From Bacteroidales bacterium UBA5833 (GTDB lineage: Bacteria > Bacteroidota > Bacteroidia > Bacteroidales > Lentimicrobiaceae): 64,000 nucleotides of DNA. The position numbers were made by a program, and so were the translations under genes. The notes below the pieces were generated by a model. It did not search any database, was not told where the DNA came from, and saw only the letters and a program-made list of their open reading frames with translations. The stretch spans positions 1 through 64,000 of the forward strand of contig DJGZ01000041.1 in the NCBI GenBank assembly GCA_002433025.1, in the 5' to 3' direction. Of this stretch, positions 53,264 to 62,200 are shown one piece after another; position 1 is the first letter of the stretch; each line of letters starts with the position of its first letter.

Positions 53264-55033
53264 TCATCCAAATATTGTCAATTGTTTTTCTTTCTCAGGT
53301 GTCATTTCATTAATGAAACTTTCCCATTGTGAAAGATTAATATTCAAACTATACTTGTCGTTTAAGAAAATTATTTGCTCTTCAATTTCAATTCGGGAAA
53401 TTAACTTGGCAAGATTTAATAAATCTAAACGCATTAAAAGGTCTTTGGTAAAGACTCTCTTAGCATCGGAAAAAGTTATTGATTTTAAAAATGCTTCCGT
53501 GGTTTTGGAATTTAGAAGAATAATTGCGTAAACAGCATATTCAATTTTGTCAAAACCTATAAAATAACAAGTATCATCCAACATAACAGGTTTCTCGTTT
53601 TGTGGCAACACTAATGTAAAGTGGTATGTTTTATACAACCCTGAAATTGCAACTTTAAATGGCTTAAATGAATAATCCCCGATTCCAAATATTGAAAATA
53701 ATGGTTTCCCATTATAAATACTTGATTTTCTTGCTTGAAAATTAGAAATATTCTTTTTTAAGTATGAATATGTTTCAGGGTATAAATGCTGAATATATGA
53801 AGTTTCTTGTCCAACTTTTGTTTGTGTGACAATAGTATGTTTTCTTGTACTTTTTATAACTGTATTTTTTAAATCAGAACTTTTTAATAAGCCATAAACC
53901 AAATCTTCTTCGAGTTTAATTTCATCGGATTGATTATTTACAAAATATCCGTTTACTCTTTCCAATTCCATAATAGCGGAACAATCATGCTTTATCCCTT
54001 GTCTCCACTCAAAAGGACATACACCATCAATTTCTTTTGTTACATTATAATCCGCAAGATTCGAGACAAACTTAGTATTAAGCCAACCAAAACTTAATCT
54101 TTTCTCTAAACTATAAAAATCAAATTCATTACATTCAAAACTTGGGAGTGAATTGAGTTGACAATAAACCAAAGACGCTTCAACTGAAACATTAAATTCT
54201 TTTTTACTATCAATGCAATATTTTTCTATTTCACCAACTCTATACTTTTTGTCTTTTTGGTCAAAAACGATGTTTTTTACAACTGAGTTTTTTACCAATA
54301 GTGCCAAATATCCGTTATGCGTTTGAAAAGCATCTAAAAGCATTAAAGTAATATACTCGGCAATATCAAAATTACCTTTGCCTGTCATTGCATCTAAGCC
54401 GTTTTGGTTCTTGAAATTTGATTTTTGGGGAAGATTTGAAGAATTAAGGCTACCTAATTTTGAGTTTGTTACCCAAGGTGGATTCCCAATTATTAGTAAT
54501 TTTTCAGTTGGATACTGTTTAGAAATATTTTTAAAATCAAAATCGAAAATACTGCAATGTGTGATTGTTATTTCCGGCTTGTTACTGTCAGAATTTGAAA
54601 GAAAAAAATCAAGAATACTAAATTTAGTTTCCCAAACATAAGGTTTATAAATTTCGACACCAAAAACTTTCTTAATTGCTTTAAAATTAGATAACGAAGC
54701 AATTATAAAATTTCCTTTCCCGCAAGTTGGCTCAATAATAATTTCAGGTGATATATCCCTTTTTGCCAAATGCTTTGCAACCTTATTTGCTAAATCTTTA
54801 TTAGTTTGAAAATCTCCATATTCTGCACGGTCAGGCTCTTCAACTGAACTTATGGCGACAATAGAAACAGATTCTTTCAATGCTTGAAAATCATCATCAT
54901 TTTCAAAAAAAATATTGATGCCGAAGGCATCAAACATTTTTTGATTGGCATTTTCAAAAGACGAAGTGTTTTTTAAAAAGTCTTTTAAAAACGTGCAAAC
55001 TTGCAATGAAATATTTGCTTCAAATATTTTCAT
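53264..55033 (-). CDS. Type II-like DNA N6-adenine methyltransferase
   Basis: Methylates adenine in a recognition site to protect it from the paired endonuclease. The 589-residue protein has the SAM-binding motif I EPTCGKGNF (101-109), the catalytic motif IV NPPW (184-187) in IIGNPPWVTNSKLG, and a TaqI-like large C-terminal part for target recognition. The region is strikingly AT-rich compared with its neighbours, indicating transfer. It overlaps the endonuclease gene by 1 bp. The specificity is unknown. Confidence 0.87.
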   Translation of the reverse strand: MKIFEANISLQVCTFLKDFLKNTSSFENANQKMFDAFGINIFFENDDDFQALKESVSIVAISSVEEPDRAEYGDFQTNKDLANKVAKHLAKRDISPEIIIEPTCGKGNFIIASLSNFKAIKKVFGVEIYKPYVWETKFSILDFFLSNSDSNKPEITITHCSIFDFDFKNISKQYPTEKLLIIGNPPWVTNSKLGSLNSSNLPQKSNFKNQNGLDAMTGKGNFDIAEYITLMLLDAFQTHNGYLALLVKNSVVKNIVFDQKDKKYRVGEIEKYCIDSKKEFNVSVEASLVYCQLNSLPSFECNEFDFYSLEKRLSFGWLNTKFVSNLADYNVTKEIDGVCPFEWRQGIKHDCSAIMELERVNGYFVNNQSDEIKLEEDLVYGLLKSSDLKNTVIKSTRKHTIVTQTKVGQETSYIQHLYPETYSYLKKNISNFQARKSSIYNGKPLFSIFGIGDYSFKPFKVAISGLYKTYHFTLVLPQNEKPVMLDDTCYFIGFDKIEYAVYAIILLNSKTTEAFLKSITFSDAKRVFTKDLLMRLDLLNLAKLISRIEIEEQIIFLNDKYSLNINLSQWESFINEMTPEKEKQLTIFG

Positions 55034-55707
55034 TACTTGGCTACTTTATCAATTACTTTACTAATTCCTTGTACTGCTTTGTCAAGCGTAACAACCCTTT
55101 GGTATTGTAGTCGCCATTGTAAAGCGTTTGAAATAGTCAAATATCCTTGAACTGGCGGTGTTTTTAGAATTTGTTTTGCTAACTGATTTAGAGTTATTTC
55201 ATCTGCTGGAATATTTTTATCGTTCAAGTATGCAACAATATCTTCTACATTAGCCTTATCCTTAACCATTTCACGTAAACGATAAGTTGTTGTATAATCG
55301 GATGTTCGTTCTTCTGAAATTAATGAGCAACTAACAAAATCAAGTTTAGCGGTTTTGGTTTTGGGGTCATCTATTTTGTCGTAAACAAAAACAAGCAAGT
55401 TGTACCCAAGTCCAAAAATCTTTTGTTTAGCATCTTTAAACGGACATGATGATTGTGGTTGCTTTATTGATGTAACTTTAATGTCTGTTAGTATGTCGTC
55501 AGATGGTAAATCAATTCCATTTGCAGATGAACCAATTGTTGTTTTGTATTTTGAGTTTAATTGCTCTTGAAATTTATGCTCGATATGTGTCCCTACTGCT
55601 TTTCCGTCAGTCACCCCAAAAAGTGATTTATTTTGAATTTTCGATTCAGCGATACAAAAAGCTTTGGCTTCAGCTTTTAGTTTGTCTATTGTCAGTTTTT
55701 CTTTCAT
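55033..55707 (-). CDS. Predicted restriction endonuclease (PD-(D/E)XK-like)
   Basis: A 224-residue protein directly before, and overlapping by 1 bp, the methyltransferase gene. Glu43 in GTHIEHKFQEQL, Asp66 in NGIDLPSDD and DIK (75-77) in ILTDIKVTS fit the PD-(D/E)XK nuclease active site, E-X(n)-D-X(n)-D/E-X-K. I do not recognise the exact family; the call as endonuclease rests on the motif and on pairing with the methylase. The same low GC marks it as foreign. Confidence 0.7.
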   Translation of the reverse strand: MKEKLTIDKLKAEAKAFCIAESKIQNKSLFGVTDGKAVGTHIEHKFQEQLNSKYKTTIGSSANGIDLPSDDILTDIKVTSIKQPQSSCPFKDAKQKIFGLGYNLLVFVYDKIDDPKTKTAKLDFVSCSLISEERTSDYTTTYRLREMVKDKANVEDIVAYLNDKNIPADEITLNQLAKQILKTPPVQGYLTISNALQWRLQYQRVVTLDKAVQGISKVIDKVAK

Positions 55708-55731
55708 TCTAATTCCTTGTATTTCAGTTTA

Positions 55732-55739
55732 CAAATTTA
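55732..55739 (-). promoter_or_regulatory. -7-like element of the R-M operon
   Basis: TAAATTTG on the minus strand, 24 bp before the endonuclease ATG. No TTTG at the expected distance. Confidence 0.4.
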
Positions 55740-55784
55740 ATCATTTTTCCTGTCATTTGGAGCGCTGTCGGTTTTCTTAGCATG

Positions 55785-55793
55785 AGGCATAAC
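55785..55793. repeat. Right copy of the 9-bp inverted repeat flanking the R-M genes
   Basis: AGGCATAAC, the reverse complement of GTTATGCCT at 53242-53250. The similarity continues weakly inward (a TGCT follows 2-3 bases later on both sides), which suggests a real pair of ends. Confidence 0.5.
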
Positions 55794-55809
55794 TTCAGGA
55801 TTATTGCCT

Positions 55810-55817
55810 ATTTTTGT
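55810..55817 (+). promoter_or_regulatory. -7-like element of the nucleoside phosphorylase gene
   Basis: TATTTTTG, 53 bp before the ATG at 55871. No TTTG at 19-21 nt upstream. Confidence 0.4.
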
Positions 55818-55870
55818 ATTAGCAATGCAAAGTTAAGTCTGTCACAGCAATAAACAAACAAACCTCCGAT

Positions 55871-56758
55871 ATGGCTCAGATAGGTGCTTCAGAATTGATC
55901 GTAAACCCCGACGGCAGCATTTACCATCTCAACCTTAAACCCGGTGAACTGGCCGGAGACATTATCATTGTTGGTGACCCCGGCAGGGTTCCGCTGATAT
56001 CGGGGCATTTCGACCATATTGAACTCACCCGCCGGAACCGGGAAATCTGCACCCACACAGGAAGCATCGGCGGCAGGAGAATTTCCGTTTTGTCAACAGG
56101 CATGGGTACCGACAATATCGATATCGTCCTCAACGAAATTGATGCACTCTTTAATATAGACCTTGAAAAGCGGGAAGTCAGGAGTAAACATGTTTCGTTA
56201 AACATTGTCCGCCTGGGCACATCGGGAGCCTTGCAGCAGGAAATCCCGGTCGATACGGCCATAGTTTCCACGCATGGCATCGGTCTCGACGGAATGCTGT
56301 ATTATTACCTTGAATCACACTCAGTAATTGACCATGAGCTTACCGCGGCATTTATCAGTCAAACAAATTGGAATCAGCACTTTCCGCGGCCTTATGTGGT
56401 GGAAGCATCTGACAGGCTCCTGAATACCATCGGCCGAAAGTTCAGCAAAGGGATGACAGCCACAGCGCCGGGATTTTACGGCCCCCAGGGCCGCAGGCTC
56501 AGGCTTGAAACAACGCATCCGGACCTTAACCAGGCCATTGCCGGCTTTGAATATAACGGAATGAAGGTGGCCAACTTCGAAATGGAAACATCCGCCTTAT
56601 ACGGCCTGGGGAAGCTTCTGGGCCATAACACGCTGACCATCTGCGCCATAGTCGCCAACCGGGTAGCAAAGCAATACAGCAAAGACTATCATAAAACCAT
56701 GGAGCAACTCATCGGCACTGTGCTGGAAGCCCTTACGGATATGCCACAACCCGTCTGA
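55871..56758 (+). CDS. Nucleoside phosphorylase, uridine phosphorylase-like
   Basis: Cleaves a nucleoside with phosphate to the base and ribose-1-phosphate. The 295-residue protein has the NP-I fold marks DIIIVGDPGRVPLIS (phosphate loop), VLSTGMGTDNIDIVLNEIDAL, IVRLGTSGALQ, and NFEMETSALYGLGKLLGH with the ribose-binding MET. The spacing fits uridine phosphorylase rather than hexameric purine nucleoside phosphorylase, but base preference is uncertain. It is transcribed away from the R-M cassette. Confidence 0.9.
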   Translation: MAQIGASELIVNPDGSIYHLNLKPGELAGDIIIVGDPGRVPLISGHFDHIELTRRNREICTHTGSIGGRRISVLSTGMGTDNIDIVLNEIDALFNIDLEKREVRSKHVSLNIVRLGTSGALQQEIPVDTAIVSTHGIGLDGMLYYYLESHSVIDHELTAAFISQTNWNQHFPRPYVVEASDRLLNTIGRKFSKGMTATAPGFYGPQGRRLRLETTHPDLNQAIAGFEYNGMKVANFEMETSALYGLGKLLGHNTLTICAIVANRVAKQYSKDYHKTMEQLIGTVLEALTDMPQPV

Positions 56759-56879
56759 AACAAGCATACAGCGCCAAATAGCTGACTGACAGAGAAAATA
56801 ATCACAACTGTGTTGATAAATTAACTGATCAGGCAGTAAAATTATGCCGATCTTTATACCTGAAAATTTATAACGGTTA

Positions 56880-57755
56880 ATGGATCAGCCGCAAGATAAA
56901 GACCCTCAGCTCCAGGCTTTGATCAGTCTGCTCGACGAACCTGACCAACAAGCATTTACAAAGGTCCGCGATCGTATTTTTGCCTATGGGAGCCAGGCAG
57001 TACCCTTACTGGAGACTGCCTGGGAAAGCACCTTCGACAGCTACCTTCAGAAAAGAATAGAAGACATCATCCACAGCATACAATACAACCAGCTTTACCT
57101 CGATCTCACGAACTGGGCACATTTCAGAAACGACAACCTGCTGGAAGGATATCTTCTGTTTACCCGCTATCAGTATCAGAATATGTATACTGAAGAAGTT
57201 AAAAGCCAATTGCATGACATAAGGCGGGATATCTGGCTGGAGCTGAACAACAGCCTCACAGCCCTCGAGAAAGTAAAGGTGCTCAACCACATCATCTTCG
57301 ACCTGCACAAATTTCAGTTACCATCAAGGCAAACCACCGAACCCCGCTATCTCTTCCTTAACAATCTTCTTGAAACCCGCAGCGGATATGCCATCTCCAT
57401 CGGGATTCTTTACACCCTGCTGGCTCAGAGCCTTGATTTACCGGTACATGGCATTCTGCTTCCGGGCGAACGGTTTGTTATGGCCTGGCTCGATGAAACT
57501 GAGAAATCACCTGAGGAACCGGCAAGGGTCATGTTTTACATCAACCCCGAGAACAAAGGCGGCATCTTTACCAGGAATGAAATCGTAACCCTGCTGCGCC
57601 GGCTCAAATTATCTCCTGATGATATGTTTTTCAGGCCGGTAGCCCCGAAGTATATTATCAGTAAAATGTTTGAATTGCTCTCCTATCTTCTGGCGACTTC
57701 CGGAGAAGCCGAACGGGCGGGGGAAATTGACCATCTGAGGTCAGCATTGATCTGA
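56880..57755 (+). CDS. SirB1/Transglut_core2-like protein
   Basis: A 291-residue, helix-rich soluble protein. YLFLNNLLETRSGYAISIGILYTLLAQSLDLPVHGILLPGERFVMAW matches the SirB1 family block (a non-catalytic transglutaminase-like fold; in proteobacteria usually 'LNxVLERRxGxPISL'). The Gly-Tyr-Ala variation and the absence of a clear Cys-His-Asp triad suggest a binding role rather than enzyme activity. It lies 121 bp after the phosphorylase gene. Confidence 0.68.
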   Translation: MDQPQDKDPQLQALISLLDEPDQQAFTKVRDRIFAYGSQAVPLLETAWESTFDSYLQKRIEDIIHSIQYNQLYLDLTNWAHFRNDNLLEGYLLFTRYQYQNMYTEEVKSQLHDIRRDIWLELNNSLTALEKVKVLNHIIFDLHKFQLPSRQTTEPRYLFLNNLLETRSGYAISIGILYTLLAQSLDLPVHGILLPGERFVMAWLDETEKSPEEPARVMFYINPENKGGIFTRNEIVTLLRRLKLSPDDMFFRPVAPKYIISKMFELLSYLLATSGEAERAGEIDHLRSALI

Positions 57756-57785
57756 AGCCTATACAAATCCCTGAATAATCCCGTT

Positions 57786-57829
57786 GTAAACAACAAAACC
57801 CGGATCAGGCAACGGCCTGAAATCCGGGT
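57786..57829 (-). terminator. Terminator of purC
   Basis: ACCCGGAT-CAGGC (57798-57810) pairs with GCCTG-AA-ATCCGGGT (57815-57829), a 13-bp stem with one 2-nt bulge and a 4-nt loop. On the minus strand TTTTGTTGTTT follows. It lies 23 bp past the purC stop, between convergent genes. Confidence 0.7.
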
Positions 57830-57851
57830 AATAGCGTTGCGCATTACAAAA

Positions 57852-58805
57852 CTAACGGTAGTAGGCAGTAATAAACTTCAGGATATTCTGTTCAACCCTG
57901 GTAAGAACATCAGAAATATCAGCCCGCTCAAATTTTGAACCGGTGATGCTTTCATAAAGCTCGATGTATCTTTCAGAAACCTGGTTCACGAACAGATCGG
58001 TCATTTCCGGCATTACCTGCCCTTCCTTACCCTGAAAATTATTGGCTATCAGCCATTCACGTACAAATTCCTTCGACAGTTGTTTCTGTGACTCACCGGC
58101 TGCCTGTCTTTTTTCGTAACCCTCCAGGTAGAAATACCTTGAAGAATCAGGAGTATGAATTTCATCAATCAGGTAAATTTCATCCCCATCCTTTCCGAAT
58201 TCATACTTTGTATCAACAAGGATCAGGCCCATGTGTGCGGCCATTTCAGTACCGCGCTGATACAACTTCCGGGTATAGTCTTCCAGCTTGAAGTACTCTG
58301 CCTCATCAACCAGACCCAGCTTAAGTATTTCCTCCCTCGGAATATCTTCGTCATGACCAACGGCAGCTTTGGTTGTGGGCGTAATGATGGGTTCGGGAAA
58401 CCTGTCATTTTCCTTCATTCCTTCGGGCATAGGTACCCCGCAGATCAAGCGTTTCCCTTCTTTATACTCACGCCAGGCATGCCCCGACAGATATCCCCTG
58501 ATAACCATCTCAACTTTGAATGGCTCACAAAGGCGGCCCACGGTGACCATTGGATCGGGTGTTGCTATTTTCCAGTTCGGGAGTATATCTTCCGTTGCAT
58601 CCAGAAACTTCGCGGCAATCTGGTTAAGTACCTGCCCCTTGTATGGAATTCCCCTGGGAAGCACCACATCAAACGCTGAGATCCGATCGGTTGTAACCAT
58701 GACAAGCAATTCATCCTTAATGTGATACACGTCACGGACTTTACCAACATAAAGATCGGTCTGACCGGGAAGTTTAAAGCTGGTTTTCGTAATTGCGTTT
58801 GACAT
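57852..58805 (-). CDS. purC: Phosphoribosylaminoimidazole-succinocarboxamide synthase (PurC)
   Basis: Joins aspartate to CAIR with ATP, giving SAICAR, step seven of purine synthesis and downstream of the PurE step encoded elsewhere in the window. The 317-residue protein has the SAICAR synthase marks LYVGKVRDVYHI, TTDRISAFDVVLP, VIRGYLSGHAWREY, PEPIITPTTKA, ILVDTKYEFGKD and DEIHTPDSSRYF. It is of the longer, yeast-like length rather than the about 240 of E. coli. The ATG at 58805 is chosen; the frame to 58886 would overlap the preceding gene. Confidence 0.97.
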   Translation of the reverse strand: MSNAITKTSFKLPGQTDLYVGKVRDVYHIKDELLVMVTTDRISAFDVVLPRGIPYKGQVLNQIAAKFLDATEDILPNWKIATPDPMVTVGRLCEPFKVEMVIRGYLSGHAWREYKEGKRLICGVPMPEGMKENDRFPEPIITPTTKAAVGHDEDIPREEILKLGLVDEAEYFKLEDYTRKLYQRGTEMAAHMGLILVDTKYEFGKDGDEIYLIDEIHTPDSSRYFYLEGYEKRQAAGESQKQLSKEFVREWLIANNFQGKEGQVMPEMTDLFVNQVSERYIELYESITGSKFERADISDVLTRVEQNILKFITAYYR

Positions 58806-58878
58806 TTTGCTGATTATTAGGTTTAACAATAAAATAAATCTGAAAAGAACTTTTCCCGGACAAGTAATACCGGAAAAG

Positions 58879-60603
58879 TTATGCATCTATCTTTATCCAC
58901 CTGAATCCAAAAGGTTCCAGCGGCAGCGGCGTTTGAATTTCATCACCGGTAAACATATCGCGGCCTTTCAGGTTTTCTCCGCCTATCTGATCGATGGTCA
59001 GTTTGCTCCCGGCCAGGTTATTGAGCACCAGGACGCGCTCCTTTCCATATGACCTGATATAAGATAACACCTGATTCCCTGCTTCAGGAGCATCAGCAAC
59101 ATTCACAATGGCCCAGTTCAGATTACCCCTGCCGAAGGCCTGTACGCTGCGTCTTACCTTCAGCTGTTCCCGGATAAGCCGGTTAACTTTAGATGTAAGT
59201 GACTCCTTATCAGCAAGTTCATTTTCAATTTTTTTCCATTGCAATGGCCCGCGCACGAAATAGCGGGTATCATCTTTACCGGTTTCCTTTTTATAATGCG
59301 CGTAAAAAGCTTCATCATTTAACCGGGCATACTCATCGCCGTAATAGATGATGGGTGTACCGGGCAGGGTAAGCATAATGCTGTAGGCGAGCCCTATCTT
59401 ACGGTGATCCCTGTCGAGCAGTTCCGAAAGCCTTGCAGAAATCCCTTCCCCTACCCTGAAATCCCAGCGCGGATCTTTGCAATAATGCCCGTGAATCAGC
59501 GCGCGGTCTTCCGGTGTTACCATCTCAAGTGTGAGTTCATCGTGCAGGCGCAGAAACATAAACCACTGATTGTCATGTCCTATTTCAGGAGTAATGGAAG
59601 GATGCAACACATGATGCACCGGCGAGGCATCGCCTGTTGCCAGAGACTTGAAAATCATAGGCATCAAAGGGAAATGATAACCGGCATGGCACTCATCGCC
59701 GTTGCCGAAATACCTTACCACCTCTGCCGGCGGCTGGCAGGCTTCGGCCAGCAGCAGGGTGTTGGGCCGCACATAATCAAGAACAGCCCTGAATATCTTG
59801 ATAATGGCATGGGTCTTAGGCAGGTTCTCACAATTTGTCCCGTCCTCTTTCCAGATGTATGGAATAGCATCCGCCCTGAAGCCATCCAATCCCTGACTGA
59901 GCCAGAAAACAAGTATACGACAGACCTCGGTAAGCACTTCCGGATTCCGGTAATTCAAATCGGGCTGAAACTCGAAAAAGCGGTGGAAATAATACCATTC
60001 CCCATCCTTTTCCCAATTACTGGGACACATGCCTTTGAATAGCAGCCGGGTTTCCTTGTATTTATCGGTGTCCTTATTCCAGATGTAATAATCGCGGTAA
60101 GGGTTATCAGGACCTTTACGTGATTCAATAAACCACGGGTGCTCTTCCGAAGTGTGGTTCATCGCGATATCAAAGATCACTTTGATGCCCCTGTTGTGCG
60201 CCATTGTAAGAAATTCGCGGAAAGCACGTTGCTTGACTTCAACGGGCGTATCAGCCGGCAGGCCCAGCAAGCCGGCCCTGATGTTACGGTAGTCCCTGAT
60301 ATCAAAACCCGCGTCGCGCATGGGTGATTCTAGTATGGGCAACAACCATAGACAATTGACGCCCAACTCCTGCAACTGATCTAGTTTCTGAACCAGCCCG
60401 TCGAAGGTATTGTTAAAAAAATCAACATACAGCGCATAAACCACTGCATCTTTGTACCAGCCATCCGGCTGCGGGCCGAATGTCAGGGTGTTCCGTGCCT
60501 GTTCAAGCTCGGCAAGCAGGGTATCAAGGCCTGAGGTGTCAATGGCATCAGGGTAGAGTTCATTCCATAAACCGCGGATAATATCAGAAGCAGTGCTTTT
60601 CAT
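58879..60603 (-). CDS. GH13 enzyme, trehalose synthase (TreS)-like
   Basis: TreS interconverts maltose and trehalose. The 574-residue protein has the GH13 barrel with WYKDAVVYALYVDFF at the start, LWLLPILESPMRDAGFDIRDYRNI, MNHTS (148-152), nucleophile Asp245 in GLDGFRADAIPY, acid/base Glu287 in LLLAEACQ, and HDE (354-356). The order and the text TNCENLPKTHA and GNGDECHAGYHFPLMPMIF match TreS. No maltokinase domain is fused. It ends 74 bp before the purC start. Other maltose glucosyl-transferring GH13 activities cannot be excluded. Confidence 0.88.
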   Translation of the reverse strand: MKSTASDIIRGLWNELYPDAIDTSGLDTLLAELEQARNTLTFGPQPDGWYKDAVVYALYVDFFNNTFDGLVQKLDQLQELGVNCLWLLPILESPMRDAGFDIRDYRNIRAGLLGLPADTPVEVKQRAFREFLTMAHNRGIKVIFDIAMNHTSEEHPWFIESRKGPDNPYRDYYIWNKDTDKYKETRLLFKGMCPSNWEKDGEWYYFHRFFEFQPDLNYRNPEVLTEVCRILVFWLSQGLDGFRADAIPYIWKEDGTNCENLPKTHAIIKIFRAVLDYVRPNTLLLAEACQPPAEVVRYFGNGDECHAGYHFPLMPMIFKSLATGDASPVHHVLHPSITPEIGHDNQWFMFLRLHDELTLEMVTPEDRALIHGHYCKDPRWDFRVGEGISARLSELLDRDHRKIGLAYSIMLTLPGTPIIYYGDEYARLNDEAFYAHYKKETGKDDTRYFVRGPLQWKKIENELADKESLTSKVNRLIREQLKVRRSVQAFGRGNLNWAIVNVADAPEAGNQVLSYIRSYGKERVLVLNNLAGSKLTIDQIGGENLKGRDMFTGDEIQTPLPLEPFGFRWIKIDA

Positions 60604-60645
60604 TTCAATTCAGGTTATATGCATATAAAATGCTATTCTGTTTTG

Positions 60646-60653
60646 CAAAATTA
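60646..60653 (-). promoter_or_regulatory. -7-like element of the TreS-like gene
   Basis: TAATTTTG on the minus strand, 42 bp before the ATG. No TTTG at the expected upstream distance. Confidence 0.4.
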
Positions 60654-60739
60654 ATTTTATTAAGCCTATTATCCTGCCCCTGACACTTTTTTTTTATTTT
60701 CGTAGTGATCATATTTCCCAAAAACTTTGCCCTTACTCT

Positions 60740-61975
60740 GTGCAGCCAAAAGCCTTATATAAGTCCCTTTTATTACTCCTTCTCCTTGTAAGCGGGCCAG
60801 GAGTCAACGGACAATTCAACTACTTCAGCCTTCCGGAAAACAAAAATAAAGTGATCATTCCTTTTTCCAACTATGATAACCTTGTTGTGATTGAGTTGAC
60901 CATCAGTGATTCCATGCCTGTTAGGCTGTTGCTCGACAGCGGGGTTGAGGGGGTCATTATCACTGATATGGGAATCACTTCTTTGCTTGAAAACCAATGT
61001 ATAAGATCATTCATGTTGTCGGCGCCCGGCTCACCCGACATGCTGGAAGCCTGTGTAACACGTCCCTTTAAACTGAAAGCCGGCCGGCTGGCTCCCATGT
61101 TCACTAACCTTATCCTGCTAAGTGAAGATTATTTCTCACTTGATCAATACATTGGCTCCAAAGTTCACGGCCTGATCGGCATGGAAAAGTTCAGGGATAT
61201 GGTCGTTACAACCAATTATGACAGAAACACCCTGAAGTTTACCCGTCCTTCGGCATACTCACCTCCTGCCAGGTCAGAAATTATTCCACTGAGCATCAAC
61301 CGCGGCAAACCATACATGACCGCCCGGGTTGAATTCGACAACGGCAGGATTATGGACCTCTGGCTGATGATCGACTCAGGAGCGAATCACCCTTTATTGC
61401 TCGAATACGACAGCCTTGACGGTTATAAGCCGGAAAAATACCTTGAAGCCATTATCGGCAAAGGCCTTGCCGGAAATATCCACGGTAGTTTTGCCAGAAT
61501 CGGCTGGCTGATGCTCGGCAATTACCGTCTCGACAATGTAATAAGTTCTTTTTCTGATAGTTATATGCCATGGAATCTTAACACCAGGATGCATAGAAAC
61601 GGTACACTCGGGGCCGGAGCCCTTGGAAGGTTCCGGGTTACGTTTGATTATAGCAACCAGCGGATGGTCCTGCAAAAAGGCCTGAAATTCAAACAACCTT
61701 TTGAATACAATATGAGCGGAATCACCTTCAGGGCCTTGGGTGTCGGCTTCAGTATCTTTGAAGTGAGCGAAGTCATCAAAGGCTCACCAGGAGATCAAGC
61801 CGGAATCAGGGTGGGAGATTTGCTACTTTACATCAACGGAAAACCCGTTTTCGGCCTCACACTGGGTGATTTAAACCACATCCTCAGCACAAGGGAAGGC
61901 AATTCCGTAAGTATGGTTTTCTCAAGAGATGACAAAGAAATCAGGACAAATATCAAACTCAGAAGGCTTATTTAA
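60740..61975 (+). CDS. Secreted retropepsin-like aspartyl protease with PDZ domain
   Basis: A 411-residue protein with GTG start, signal peptide (about 1-24, ending GVNGQ), and two Asp-Ser-Gly motifs, LLLDSGVEG (Asp66) and LMIDSGANH (Asp212), each in a retropepsin-like repeat, so one chain may form the whole active site. Residues of about 325-405 form a PDZ domain (VSEVIKGSPGDQAGIRVGDLLLYINGKPV). The family is widespread in Bacteroidota; substrates are unknown. It is divergent from the TreS-like gene. Confidence 0.85.
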   Translation: MQPKALYKSLLLLLLLVSGPGVNGQFNYFSLPENKNKVIIPFSNYDNLVVIELTISDSMPVRLLLDSGVEGVIITDMGITSLLENQCIRSFMLSAPGSPDMLEACVTRPFKLKAGRLAPMFTNLILLSEDYFSLDQYIGSKVHGLIGMEKFRDMVVTTNYDRNTLKFTRPSAYSPPARSEIIPLSINRGKPYMTARVEFDNGRIMDLWLMIDSGANHPLLLEYDSLDGYKPEKYLEAIIGKGLAGNIHGSFARIGWLMLGNYRLDNVISSFSDSYMPWNLNTRMHRNGTLGAGALGRFRVTFDYSNQRMVLQKGLKFKQPFEYNMSGITFRALGVGFSIFEVSEVIKGSPGDQAGIRVGDLLLYINGKPVFGLTLGDLNHILSTREGNSVSMVFSRDDKEIRTNIKLRRLI

Positions 61976-62139
61976 ACAGGTTTTACAATCATTTGCGGGC
62001 TATATCATGACATATAATTCATCAGGATATCATATCCAGATAGTTGCGTAATTTATCTAATTCCCAGACCTTTATAAAAACAATTCCTGAAATCCCGGTA
62101 AACCAGATTGCCCCGCCGGGCACGAACCTCCATTTTTCA

Positions 62140-62147
62140 TATTTTTG
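62140..62147 (+). promoter_or_regulatory. -7-like element of the SusA-like gene
   Basis: TATTTTTG, 53 bp before the ATG at 62201. No TTTG at the expected distance. Confidence 0.35.
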
Positions 62148-62200
62148 CAAAAAGCCGGTGCAACAGTGCCGCGTTGATTTCTATTGATAATCCTTCAGAT

